Part shown: positions 1-10,439 of the stretch, in pieces
Layout of the letters: each line of letters opens with the position of its first letter
How positions within the stretch are numbered: position 1 is the stretch's first letter
The notes under the pieces: generated by a model
The model's input: the letters and a program-made list of their open reading frames with translations, nothing else
What the model was told of the DNA's origin: nothing
Databases searched by the model: none
Assembly: GCA_028622995.1 (NCBI GenBank)
Contig: JAJQJQ010000008.1
Coordinates: 4,340,001-4,404,000, forward strand
DNA from: Panagrolaimus kolymaensis
Taxonomy: Eukaryota; Nematoda; Chromadorea; Rhabditida; Panagrolaimidae
DNA: 64,000 bases
Reading direction: 5' to 3'
Program-made: the position numbers and the translations under genes

Positions 1-106
1 TTAGAGCATTGAGCAAATGTTTCAGGCGCTTTTTGAATTTATGGTTGGTATTTTATACAACAAAAAAAGTTTTTCTAATGACACATTATGTTGAAATAAG
101 TAGTTT

Positions 107-510
107 ATGAAATTTTGTGGGGGTGGAGTCGCCAACGAAGATGATGATGAAATTCACTCACTAATAAATGATGACGCGCTTTTTGAAATTTCAAAATATC
201 TTTTTTCTATGTGGACACAAAGCATTGCGAAATACCATGGAGAAGGAATGATGTCACTTGATATTACAGTAAGACCAGAAAAAATTGTATGCTTCTTTTT
301 TTAGAGCTTTTAGTTTTAATTATGTGTTGTTGTAAATAATATTTTCTAAAGACAACTTCGTTATGGAGAAAGCGAAGTGTCACCTGATTTTGTGTTGTAT
401 TAAAATAGGAAAACATGTTTGTCTTTCATCGCAATAAAAAAAAATTATTCTAGAATGAACCATTAGAAGCCAAGTTTCATGTGACATTTGCGGCTGAAGA
501 AGGGAAGTAA
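107..510 (+). CDS. Possible two-exon small gene or 3' gene fragment
   Basis: Two exons can be joined in phase: 107-286 (60 codons, donor GTATGC) and 454-510 (18 codons plus TAA, acceptor TTCTAG). The product would be 78 residues, acidic near the N terminus, ending FHVTFAAEEGK. That ending faintly recalls a beta strand of a MATH-type domain, and a BTB gene pair lies 3 kb away, but I see no diagnostic motif. The true start may lie left of the window, because an acceptor-like TTTCAG is present near position 24. It could be the 3' end of a longer gene, a pseudogene fragment, or chance. Splice sites and phase are seen in the sequence; any relation to the BTB genes is a guess. Confidence 0.25.
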
Positions 511-3474
511 AGATAAAATATACGGACAAACAACACTTTTTGCATTTTTTTTGCTTGCTTTCTATAAGACCCCATTTGATAACACATACGCGACTTGACG
601 TTACAGTAATATGAGAATAAGGAAGTTGAAAATTGAATTATTTGAGGTTTAAAAAAATTTATTTAGGCAAAGATTATTTTTTTTTGGTTTTGAGCAGGTT
701 TCCCTGATTATTTTTTGGTTTGATATTTGATTGACATTCATTAATAATAATAATAAGAGCAAAACAAGGACCATTAATATGAAAAAAATGAAGAAGTTTT
801 TTTGGAAGTAAAATAACACTAACAATAAGGGATTATAAAAACATTTCCAATTTTAGTTTTTTTTTCTACCATAATTTTTTTTAAATACGATTATTTTAAA
901 CATTCAAAATTAAGCCATTTAATTAACTAAGTTTTTGGTTGGTTGATTGAGAATTAAAGGGAACTTTTCTGTAAACTTTGATCAGCGCAAGAAAAAACAC
1001 ACTTTAGAATTATTATTATTTTTTTGTTCGGGAAGATAACCCATAACCCAGAGTAACCATATAACCAGCAAACAAGTTAATCAAAACCCGAGTTGAATGA
1101 AATTGAAACACCAGCGCCCTCAAAAAAAGGAAGATTTTTTTTATTCGCGAAGAGGAAGGTAGGTGATGGATGGAGGCATCATAGAGGCTTTTACAGATAA
1201 AAATTATGCTTTCTCAAGCTTGTGAATTATTGCTTCTATTACTTCATCATTTTTGCTATCTGATATCTTTGATAGTTGTTGTATGTTTTATCATGGATTT
1301 TAAATGATGTCTGAAAGAATGGTGGCATTCGCAAAAAATGTTTTAAAAAAAGATGAGGGAGGATGTAGAGCGATAAAAAAGGTTTAAGAGTTGTTTAACA
1401 AAAGCACCTATATAACACGAAAATGATGGGGATAAAGGTGGAAACTCGATAACTATCAGTTTTGGAACATCGAAAGGCAAAAAACTCAGATATATTATTT
1501 ACTCGATTGAAAAAAGGCAACTCATACTCAAAGCTTTTGTTAAACAAAACTTAAACCTAAAGAGTGAAAAAGAAAAAGAAAAATGCAGAAAATCCAAAAC
1601 CAACCTTAAATTTTTCATGCAAGACCATAATTTTCATCAGAAGGATAGGCTAGAAGATTGAGCCGTTACCGCCAGAAACCAACGGAGTGGTGGTGGAAGT
1701 AGGTAAGTAAACATTTTCCAGAGAATTTGATCATTCCAAAAAAGGATTTTATTCAGCAAAAAAAGAAGGGAATATTTTATTATTCAGCCACAATTATTTT
1801 TATTTTTGTCAGGCATCGTTTTTGATATCGAAATAGACGAAGAACGGGAGCATTGAAGAAAGAAGAGAGATGACGACGACCACTCCGCGCCTGACATGTT
1901 GGTAACGACTGAAGATTTTTCATTGCAAAGGCCTCGTATTTATATGCGAAAAAAAGAAGGTTGTGGCGGTCGCCTGCTACTATGAAATCGTTCGTTTGCT
2001 TTCATTCGAGCAAAGGCGAGTGTATTCTAGAAAGATACACGCCCGCACAAATATGAAATAATTGTATACGAAAAACAGAAAGCAATGAAGAAAGTGGCGG
2101 GTATTAAAAATATGCACGCGGACAACAACCAACCAACCAAAGCAAAGAAGAAAAATGGAAAGAGAGGGGCTGCTTTCAAAAAATCGATAACGAAAGAAGA
2201 AGAAAAAATGGATGGATGAAAGTGGTGTGATGCTGCGAGTGAAAAAAAAAGAAAGAAAAAGGATGTGGAAAGAACCTTTAAAAAAAGAAGAAAAGCAATA
2301 AAAAAAATGAGAAATTTCAACATCGCCGCTATAGTTAGTTTTCTGTTGAAAAAGGTTTTTTTGTTAGGAAAAGGGACAACACAAAAAGCGTTGAGGAGTG
2401 ACTGGCTGGTTGGCTGTTGTCGTATTTCATAAGGAGAGAACAACGAAATATAGTGAACAAACAAAGAAATTTCGTTGGAGAAATTAGAGATGCAGAGGGA
2501 ATGCATTGTTGTTAGTTCACTTGCTTGCCTGGTTGCTCGCTTGCCTGATGTTTATGTGTATGTATAAAAGAGGGAAAAAACTCAGAGGTATGTGTGTGTA
2601 AATGTTTTTTATTTTCCATTAAAGCGCGGGGGCAACATGTGATTTTCATCATCAACAAAAAAATAAAAAACATAAATTCAATAAAATGACAAAAAAACAA
2701 AAAATAGAAAATATCATTATTGTTCTATGGCATAAGAATTTTTCCTTGTAATTTGCAAGGGAAAGTGATGAAATGAAAAGAATGTAAAAAATAACAAAAA
2801 TAGCTTCTCAAAATAATCATCAGCAGAGATTATCCATGGATAAAATAAAGAATCAAGTAAGTTAATATAATCGATAGTTTTCACAAAACTAAAACCCACC
2901 TAAAAAACAAGGATGGGCGATCGTCTACTGGTAGAAACTATCCGATCCACTCTAGCTGCAGCACAATCAAAATAACACTTGTGCTTTGATATCTAAAGAT
3001 TGTATTAAATAAAAGCGATATGTATATATGTAACCAAAACCAACAACATCAAAGTTTTCAAAATCTCCCATATGCTAAATTGAGCTCCAAAACCAAAATC
3101 AATCGTCAGCAAAGTTTTTACCTATCTTAATGGATGTATGGTGACGCGAATTGAATAAATGCTGTTCAAGTTGGATAATTAGCATGGTGATTTGAATCAG
3201 ATAAACGCATATTATCATTCAGATGGAATTTAGATTCTTTTAAGTTAGTTTGAGAGTGGCAAACCATGGAAATACAGAAGTGATAATACACTATTTGTTA
3301 AATAGAGCGATTTGAGTTAATTCTCTATTAACGTATGGTGTTAGAATTAAAGTTTTTGCACAAACACGCAAATTCAATCAAAACATTTTATGTACATATC
3401 AAAAAGTTTGTAAACAACAAAAAAGAAGTACAATAAAAAGTAAAATAAAACAAGAACAAAAAAGATGATTAACA
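511..3474. other. Non-coding AT-rich stretch
   Basis: No convincing coding exon is visible on either strand. The open frames here are low-complexity Phe/Lys/Leu-rich artefacts of A and T runs. Around 1650-1710 a less AT-rich patch ends in a good GTAAGT donor, and 1840-1910 is another CpG-containing patch, so untranslated exons or a promoter are possible. The last 100 bases, from about 3373, are a copy of the downstream flank of the second BTB gene (5008-5090). Confidence 0.5.
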
Positions 3475-4602
3475 CTAACGACGTAGATAATTTTCTGAAT
3501 TCCATTTCTTTATTAGTTTTTTTGTTTCAGTGTCATCATGTTTTCGAACAATTTCAGCACGTTCACGATAATTTTCATTGGTTAATGTGTGAACAAAAAG
3601 ACGACGAGTGTATTCCTTAAATAGAAGAAATGAGAAGAAAATAAAAAAGTAAAAAGCATACCATAAAACTTTGGCACATATACTTTTGAGAAATTTCATA
3701 GAGTTTGATTTCAAAGTTTGACCAATCATTAACGATATCAGTTTTAAAGAATTCAATCATCTTTTCAACGATTTCAGCATCAAAATCAGCGATATTCATT
3801 CGATTTTCACGTCCTTCTTCGTTTGTTGAAAGCATTCTTTCAAAGACAGGCGAACGAGCTTGAAGGAATATCTTCTTAATCTAAAAAGAGATAGTAAGAA
3901 ATATATTAGTTAGTGGTTTCGAAGTCAAACTTACTTTGAATTCTTGTCCATCACATTCAATAACAAAGTCTTCGTTATATTCTTTATCAACAATATCAAG
4001 CAAAGTTTTATTAGGACATCTTCGAATTAAACGATTTTCATCACCATGAATTAAAGCCAAGTATTGTCGTAAATCATCCATAAGAGTTTTTGAAACATAG
4101 TAAAAGTTGATTGGAAGGTGAACAGTATGTTCTAAATCACTTTCAATACTTTCGAAATCTAAAAAGCAAAGCAAATAAATCAAGTATAAATATGTAAAAA
4201 AACATACCAACAACGGATGAATTCAATTTCCATTGATTATCTTGCTTATAATCAATTTGATAAGTGTTTCCTTCGGAGCCTGGTTCTTTAGTCAAACAAA
4301 CTCGAATTTCGGTTGTTTCATTCTTAATCGGATCACGTAAGATAACGTCCTTACTCTCAAAGTATCGAACTTTAAGCCAACTATGACGTAAACCATGAAT
4401 GTCCCATTTGATATTAGTAACAAACACTTCCTGAAAATTAAAAGATATATTAATAATAATAAAAATAAGAAGAAAAGCTTACATTTTCCATCGTACATGG
4501 TAAAAGAGTCAAATAAACTCGATCTTGTTTCTTATAGGAAAACATTGTTGTACGTGGAAAAAGAGTAAAATGAACTCGATATTTTGTCTTATTGGACAAC
4601 AT
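3475..4602 (-). CDS. BTB/POZ-domain protein, tandem copy 1
   Basis: Five exons read on the minus strand: 4602-4483, 4430-4208, 4158-3935, 3880-3662 and 3615-3475. All junctions have GT/AG ends and compatible phases, giving 308 residues. The BTB core spans exons 3-5, with FVIECDGQEFK, then KKIFLQARSPVFERML, then the helix EIVEKMIEFFKTD. BTB domains typically form dimers and recruit targets to cullin-3 ubiquitin ligases. The first 150 residues could be a divergent MATH-type fold, as in SPOP-like proteins, but no clear motif proves it. A downstream in-frame ATG at 4545 would give 289 residues. The first 19 codons are a tandem copy of the next 19. A TTTTCAG acceptor sits 24 bases upstream of the first ATG. 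Copy 2 lies 525 bp upstream on the same strand with the same exon plan. Confidence 0.8.
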
Positions 4603-5126
4603 TGTTAAAAGATGGCAATAACGAATCTGAAAAGAGAAAAGTGTAAAATAAATAATGCTTTCATTTTCACGGTAAAAAATAAGTTGAATAAAACACGGAA
4701 TAAAAAATTTTACAGCTCGTTTTTAACGATTTTAACATAAAACAAAATGTTTATGAATAAAAATTTTGTAAACAAAAGATCCACCATTATTTACGCGCCA
4801 GCTTTATCCGCTACGAGACCCAAACATTTTTGAGTGATTTTGTCATTGCAATTTTGTGCGATACGTAAAAAAATAAAAAGCAACTTATCATCTTCAATTC
4901 ATTTTTAGAGGAAAAAAGATATCAGCCGGTTATAATTGTTTGTGTATGTTTGTTAGCAAACTAATAAGGTTTTGATAAAAGTATTCCGAAGTAAGAAACA
5001 TGAAATTCAATGAAAACATTTTATGAACATAACAAAAAGTATGTAAACAACAAAAAAGAAGTACAATAAAAAGTAAAACAATAATATTATGAAAACGAAC
5101 AAATAATAAGGAAACAAAAAAGACTT
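4603..5126. promoter_or_regulatory. Upstream region of BTB copy 1
   Basis: This intergenic segment holds the presumed promoter of copy 1. A block at about 4786-4840, containing ATTTACGCG and CGCTACGAGA, recurs at about 6463-6515 upstream of copy 2 and is the best-conserved noncoding stretch shared by the pair. The last part (5008-5090) is the 3' flank of copy 2 and matches the 3' flank of copy 1 at 3373-3470. No coding sequence is seen. Confidence 0.5.
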
Positions 5127-6221
5127 TTAATCACGAGGTTGATGAATTTCTCGATACCATTCTTCCATTAATTCTTTAGTTTCTTTATCATCACGATTTT
5201 GAACAATTTCAAGAAGAACAGGATAATTTTCAATGGTTAAGCTGTTGACAAATGGTAAACGTGTGAATTCCTTAAAAAGATGAAATATGAAAAAGAAAAA
5301 AGAGTAAAAAGCATACCATAAAACTTTCGCTCAAATACTTTCGAGAGATTACATAAAGTTCAACTTCAAAGTTTGACCAATCTTCAACGAAATCAGTTTC
5401 AAAGAATTCAATCATCTTTTCAACAATTTCAGAACCACAATCTTTGATGACCATTCGATTTTCTTGTGTTTCTTTAAAGTTGTTGTTTGAAAGCATTGTT
5501 TCAAAAACAGGAGAACGAGCTTGAAGGATGATTTTCTTAATCTAAAAAGAAAAAATATAAACAATGAAAGAGAAATAAAAGTATACCTTGAATATTTTTC
5601 CTTGGCATTCAATAATAAAATCTTCATTGTGTTCTTGGTCAATAAAAGCAAGCAAAGTTTCCTTGGAACAATTTTGAATTAGAAGAGTTTCGTTATCAAA
5701 TGCAATTGTTTCACCATGAATTGTTGCCAAATATTTTCGTAAATCATCCACAAGAATATTTGAACCATAATAAATGTTGTTTGGAAAATGAGCAGTGAAA
5801 TCCAAATCATCATCAATATTTTTGAAAACTAAAAAGCAAAGCAAATAAATTCATAATAAAAAAATAAACATACCAAAGCGTGAATACCATTTCCATTGAT
5901 TATCTTGTTTATATTCAATTTGATAAGTTCTAACCTTGGGATATGGTCGTTCTTTAGTCATGCGAAGTTGAATTTTGATTGTTTCATTCTTGATTGGATC
6001 ATATAAGGAAAGTTCTGGACTGTAAAAGTATTGATGGCCACGTTTATAACAAAAATCATGAATTTTCCATTTGACATTGGTAATAAACACACCCTGAAAA
6101 TTGAAAGAATATGTGAATTGTAAAAAGAAAGAAGTGAACCTACATTTTTCATTGTACATGGTAAAAGATCCAAAGTATTCAAACTATCAAAAGTAAACAC
6201 AGAATTCGAATAGTAAGACAT
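5127..6221 (-). CDS. BTB/POZ-domain protein, tandem copy 2
   Basis: Five minus-strand exons: 6221-6144, 6093-5874, 5828-5587, 5541-5317 and 5270-5127. They join in phase to 302 residues. Every intron lies at the same place as in copy 1, so the two genes come from one duplication. The BTB region reads FIIECQGKIFK, KKIILQARSPVFETML and EIVEKMIEFFETD. It ends EIHQPRD. The N-terminal part contains the YDPIKNETIKIQLRM strand, also present in copy 1 as RDPIKNETTEIRV. Unlike copy 1 it has no duplicated N-terminal block. The likely role is as a cullin-3 substrate adaptor or other BTB scaffold; that is family knowledge, not shown by sequence. A TTTTTTTCAG acceptor at 6246-6255 precedes the 24-base leader. 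Confidence 0.82.
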
Positions 6222-6245
6222 TGTTTAACGAAAGCAATAAAGGAT

Positions 6246-7315
6246 CTGAAAAAAATGTATAATAAATAAACTATAAATTTTCGAACAATAATGGAAAACA
6301 AATTTTTGTGCAATAAAAACTACATTTATCTTCAGTAATTTACGCGAAATAAGGAATAATAATTACTTGTACATAACTATTTTACAATAGTAGTTGTCTC
6401 AACAAATTAACAAAAAAAAATACTCAACAAATGAGAAAGTTTGCAAACAAAACCAATTAAAGCATTATTTACGCGGCAATACAGATTTCGCTACGAGAAG
6501 AAACACATTTTTAAATTATTGTATTATGTTGACTTTTAATTTCTATCAGATTTTTATATCGTGCAATGAAAAGCAAAGTTAAAGATATGAATCTTGAAGC
6601 TGCTATTAAAGTAAAAAAAATATTTCATAGATAAATATATCAATCAAAAAGATTATGTTTTTTGTTGTTGTTGCTCGTGTCCTATGTATTGTAATAAAAG
6701 CGACGACGTGGCGATTATTTTTTGTAGCGGTTAGCAAACATTTTTAGATTAACATATCGAGAATAGCTTTTTGCAAACAAACAAAAAAGAACTTACAAAA
6801 AAGGCTAACAACGAAAGAAAAAATATCAATGGCCTTATTTGGAAGCTTTTCACGAAGTAAATTATTTCTTTAGGGCACCTTTTTACTTTTTCTCGACTTC
6901 TTTTCTTTGCAGCAAAAAGAAAAGTTGATGACTATTTCATTTCTTCCTTTTTGTTTGGGCGTTTTATTTGTTTGTTTATTGCCTCCCATCATCAACCTGA
7001 ATATGTCATTTTTGTTTATAGCTTTAACCATTAATTATGTTAATATTTTTTATTATTTATCGAAGAAATAGCTGCTTAAATTCGTTTTTTTAATAGCCGT
7101 GGCTTTTTTTGGTTTACTTACTTTTATAATAATTTTTTATCCACCGATATAAATACATACATAATAGCTTTCATCATTTTTATATCAACAGCCGCGATGC
7201 GATTTCTTCGGTTTTTAATCACTTTATTTCCTGGATATTTAGCCTGATAATACAATTGCTTTGTTTCAGATTTATTATTTTTTTTATTGCGTTTGTATTC
7301 TTTCAAAAATCAATA
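6246..7315. other. Intergenic region between BTB copy 2 and the coiled-coil gene
   Basis: The left part (to about 6515) is the copy-2 upstream region and contains the conserved block described for copy 1. The rest is AT-rich with no supportable exon. A 62-codon frame at 6394-6582 runs through the conserved upstream block and looks accidental. Confidence 0.45.
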
Positions 7316-8682
7316 ATGAATCTTAAACGATCCTCTGATATGCTTTCTTCAGATGATGATGATGTTAGAGTAAGCAAACATTTTTTTATAGTTATTATTA
7401 CTTTTTTTGAGTTCTAAAATTTACTACTAAAAATTCAATTTATATCTATAATTTTTAGCCTAAAAAGCAAGTTAGATTTACCATTGATGATCCAGCTGCA
7501 GCTGAAGATATGGCCATCCAAATAGAATTATATCCTCACATTGCAGCAGATTTAAAAGACGATGAAAAATGGAAGAATCCTGACTTTCGTCAACTTGCTG
7601 CAAAAGTAAATTTATTTTTTTTTGATTTAAGAAAAAATATTTCAACTATGAGTTTTAGGCTTTCACCAATTGCGTGGATGAAGCTTTGTATGTCGGGAAA
7701 ACATATTTTGAAGAAAAAGAAAAACGATGCGAACTTGAAAGTGATTATGAAAAATTAGCTTTGAAATTTGAAGAATTACTTCAAAAGGTTGATGTTTATG
7801 AGAAAGAAAAATCTGGAAATGAATGGCTTTTAGAACGAGCTGAAACCAAAATTGAATCATTAAGCCGACGAGCATCTAAAGCAGAAAAATTATCCGTAGA
7901 CTTAATGCATGAACTTCAAAAAGTTACAGAAAAATATGAAACTTTAAAATCCCGTTCTAGTGATGATGAAGCCTCTTCCCTCGCCGTTGGTAACTCTCAT
8001 AACCCATCTGAACTTCCAGAAGTACAAAGTTTCGTAGAAAACCAAAATGTAAGTAAGCATACAAACAAATATTCTAAAAAATAACTTTTCTTTATCCTTT
8101 TTTTATCCGTTATTAAACCATTTTACTTTTCAGATATCAGCGCCCGTAGTTATTAAAGATGAAGAAGATTTATCAATTATTTGGGAATCAAAACCAAATC
8201 AAGCAACATCAGCAACAACATCCCCTGCTTGTGGTTCATCTGATAAAAAAGTTGTTAGACGTAATTCTCGAGCAACAGCAACAAATCCCATCATTGAAAG
8301 TGATAATAAAATGCTTTTGCAACATTATGAGTAAGTCAGCAACCAACTAAAAAAATTAATCACAAAATAAATTGTTTCATTTTTTAGAAATTACCTTAAA
8401 GCTTGCATGGAGAAAGATGAAAGAATCTTTCCAATTTGTTCCAAAAATTATTTCCTCTTTTTGACAGATAAAGGTATCATCACTGATGGAAAAGCTAATA
8501 CTTTTTTAACCACCTATGGAAAGGGTAAACCAGCACAAAAGAAATTGAAAAATGATTTTGAGCAATGGTGTATGGAACATCCAAGTTATAAATTTCCAAA
8601 AAACTTTTGTGATCAAAAATTAGGTTTAAAGAAGCTTTTGTTTACCACCACCAATACCATCATCACCTTATCGTCGTCTTAG
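7316..8682 (+). CDS. Unrecognised coiled-coil protein
   Basis: Five exons: 7316-7369, 7459-7605, 7659-8048, 8134-8330 and 8388-8682. All junctions are GT/AG and phase-compatible, giving 360 residues ending at TAG. The N terminus is acidic (SSDDDDVR). Residues about 80-160 are Glu/Lys/Leu-rich with heptad spacing and likely form a coiled coil, followed by a Ser/Asp-rich linker. The last 98 residues form a compact-looking domain containing KDERIFPICSKN, LTDKGIITDGKANTF and FEQWCMEHPSYKFP. I do not recognise this domain. ATG at 7316 is chosen because it is the first in-frame start with the exon-1 donor GTAAGC in phase. The gene stands alone on its strand, between the BTB pair and the basic-protein gene. 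Confidence 0.75.
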
Positions 8683-9692
8683 TTTATGTATGTACATAGT
8701 TTCAATTATTCGTTTTTATGTAACTTTTATTTTTGGATTATATTTATTTGTGTTTATTTAACTCTATTATAAACTTTTTCTTTATAAACAACAGAGTTAG
8801 TATCTTTCATAATAACATCAAATCCAATAATGACTCGTAACATTTATTCATTCAAAATATGTATGTACGAACATTCAAAAAGTAAGAAAATTTAAAAACA
8901 AAACAAAATAATGGATCCTATCATTATGCTTCCATTTTCTTTAGTTGTTTCATCATCGATTTAAAGCGTAAAAGTAGTTTAGAATGGTTAGTATAACTTC
9001 CATTCAAGAAAAAAAATTATTGGATTTATTGAAGGCTCAAACAATAGCAGCAACATTTACATAGTTAAAAAATAAATATGAAACATCAATCGTGAAAGCC
9101 TTGTTTGTTTTCGAAAATTATTTATTCTCATGTGTTTTTTTCATTGATCCTAAGTTGTCGGCCATGCCTGAGACTTTTCGAAACTAACAAAAAAAAGTTG
9201 AGAATAATTAATTGAGCATACTCATTCACTCGTCAGTCATCCTTCACATATCAATGTACATATTTTTAGAAAGGTAAAGCTATTTGGAATTTTTGATAAT
9301 CAAAGATTCAAGAATTGAAAAAAATTCAGCTTAAAAATTTAACCCCATCTTTGTTATTGCCGTTTCATAAAAACCACATTGACTTTCATTAGTTGATATG
9401 AGTACATACAATTATGGGCGCTGCCTTACTCGATATGCTATTATGGTTTCATACATACACAAAATAAACTTGCAAACAAAACAAAAAAACACAACAAAAC
9501 ACACCAAAAAATGACTCGAGTAACTGCAATCTTGTCAAAGCGAATGCTTTCAATAAACCTTCAAAAATTAACATAAAGTTATTTATACGTTTTCAAAATC
9601 AACAACAAAAACAAACGACAATAATCAACAAGAATAATATTCAAATATAAAATAAGAAACAAACAAAAAATAGGTAAAAGCATTCATTTTCA
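8683..9692. other. Intergenic region, nothing coding seen
   Basis: This stretch lies between two convergent genes (coiled-coil gene on plus, basic-protein gene on minus) and should contain both 3' ends. I see only AT-rich sequence without conserved motifs or a convincing exon. Confidence 0.4.
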
Positions 9693-10203
9693 TTAAGTTG
9701 TTTCCATAGTATTTGCAGCACGTTTAGCAGCTTTATCTTCTCGTCGTTGGTTATTCATAATTTTTCGAACTTGCTTCTTGGTCATTCGTCGAGTATTGAA
9801 TACTGTAGCTCCACTAAGAGCTGATGGTACAGCTTTCTTGAGATTCCTGAAAATGAATGAATGAATGATAAGTTTTTAGGCTTCAAATATGTTAAACTTA
9901 CTGTGCTTTTTTGTTTGCAAAAAGTGGAAGATCATTTGTTCGTAAGCGATTTTCAATAATTTTTTGTTGACGCTTGGGCTTTCCTGCTTTTGAGCTTTTA
10001 AGAACCATTGCTGTCTTCTTTTGCTTTTCATATTGCTTTTCCTTTGCTTGAACCAATAGTTGTTCTTTTTCATTATCATCGATTTCCATTTGATGTTGAC
10101 CTGGCTTCTTGATATGCTTCTTGAAAACTTGCTTAGCATTTTTGCCACCCATTTTGACGCCAAACGTTTTGATGTTCTTGTGCATGGACTTGAACTTTCC
10201 CAT
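9693..10203 (-). CDS. Small highly basic protein, probably nuclear or nucleolar
   Basis: Two exons (10203-9902 and 9846-9693) join in phase to 151 residues. The protein is rich in Lys, Arg and Gln along its whole length, with segments such as KNAKQVFKKHIKKPGQ and NTRRMTKKQVRKIMNNQRR. There is no signal peptide or membrane segment. The composition is that of ribosome-biogenesis or RNA-binding nucleolar proteins, but I do not recognise the family and give no name. The start at 10203 is the first ATG after an acceptor-like TTTTTATAG only 7 bases upstream. ABCF1 lies 236 bp upstream on the same strand, so its 3' end and this gene's promoter share that gap. Confidence 0.75.
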
Positions 10204-10332
10204 GATGAATCTATAAAAACTTAACTAATCAATCAACTAAACAGGAATATTCAAAACAAAGTTGCAGTATCACAAGGCGCTAGAAGCCATCAAACGAAAC
10301 AAGAAACAAAGAAAGAATATAAACATAAAAAT

Positions 10333-10338
10333 TTTATT
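10333..10338 (-). terminator. Likely ABCF1 polyadenylation signal
   Basis: AATAAA on the minus strand, about 100 bases past the ABCF1 stop codon and before the next gene on the same strand. Confidence 0.5.
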
Positions 10339-10439
10339 CGAATAAACAGTAAAAAACACAGATACAAAATCAACAAGTTTAACCGAAAGCACATTCCACG
10401 AATACCCCATACAAATACAAGACAAATCGAAGCTTCCAT

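Noticed and set aside
2027..2899. Phe/Ser/Leu-rich minus-strand frames of 60-159 codons
   Set aside because: They are translations of purine-rich plus-strand runs; composition is that of poly-T, not protein, and no splice-compatible neighbours exist. The same applies to dozens of Phe/Lys frames in the PASK introns.
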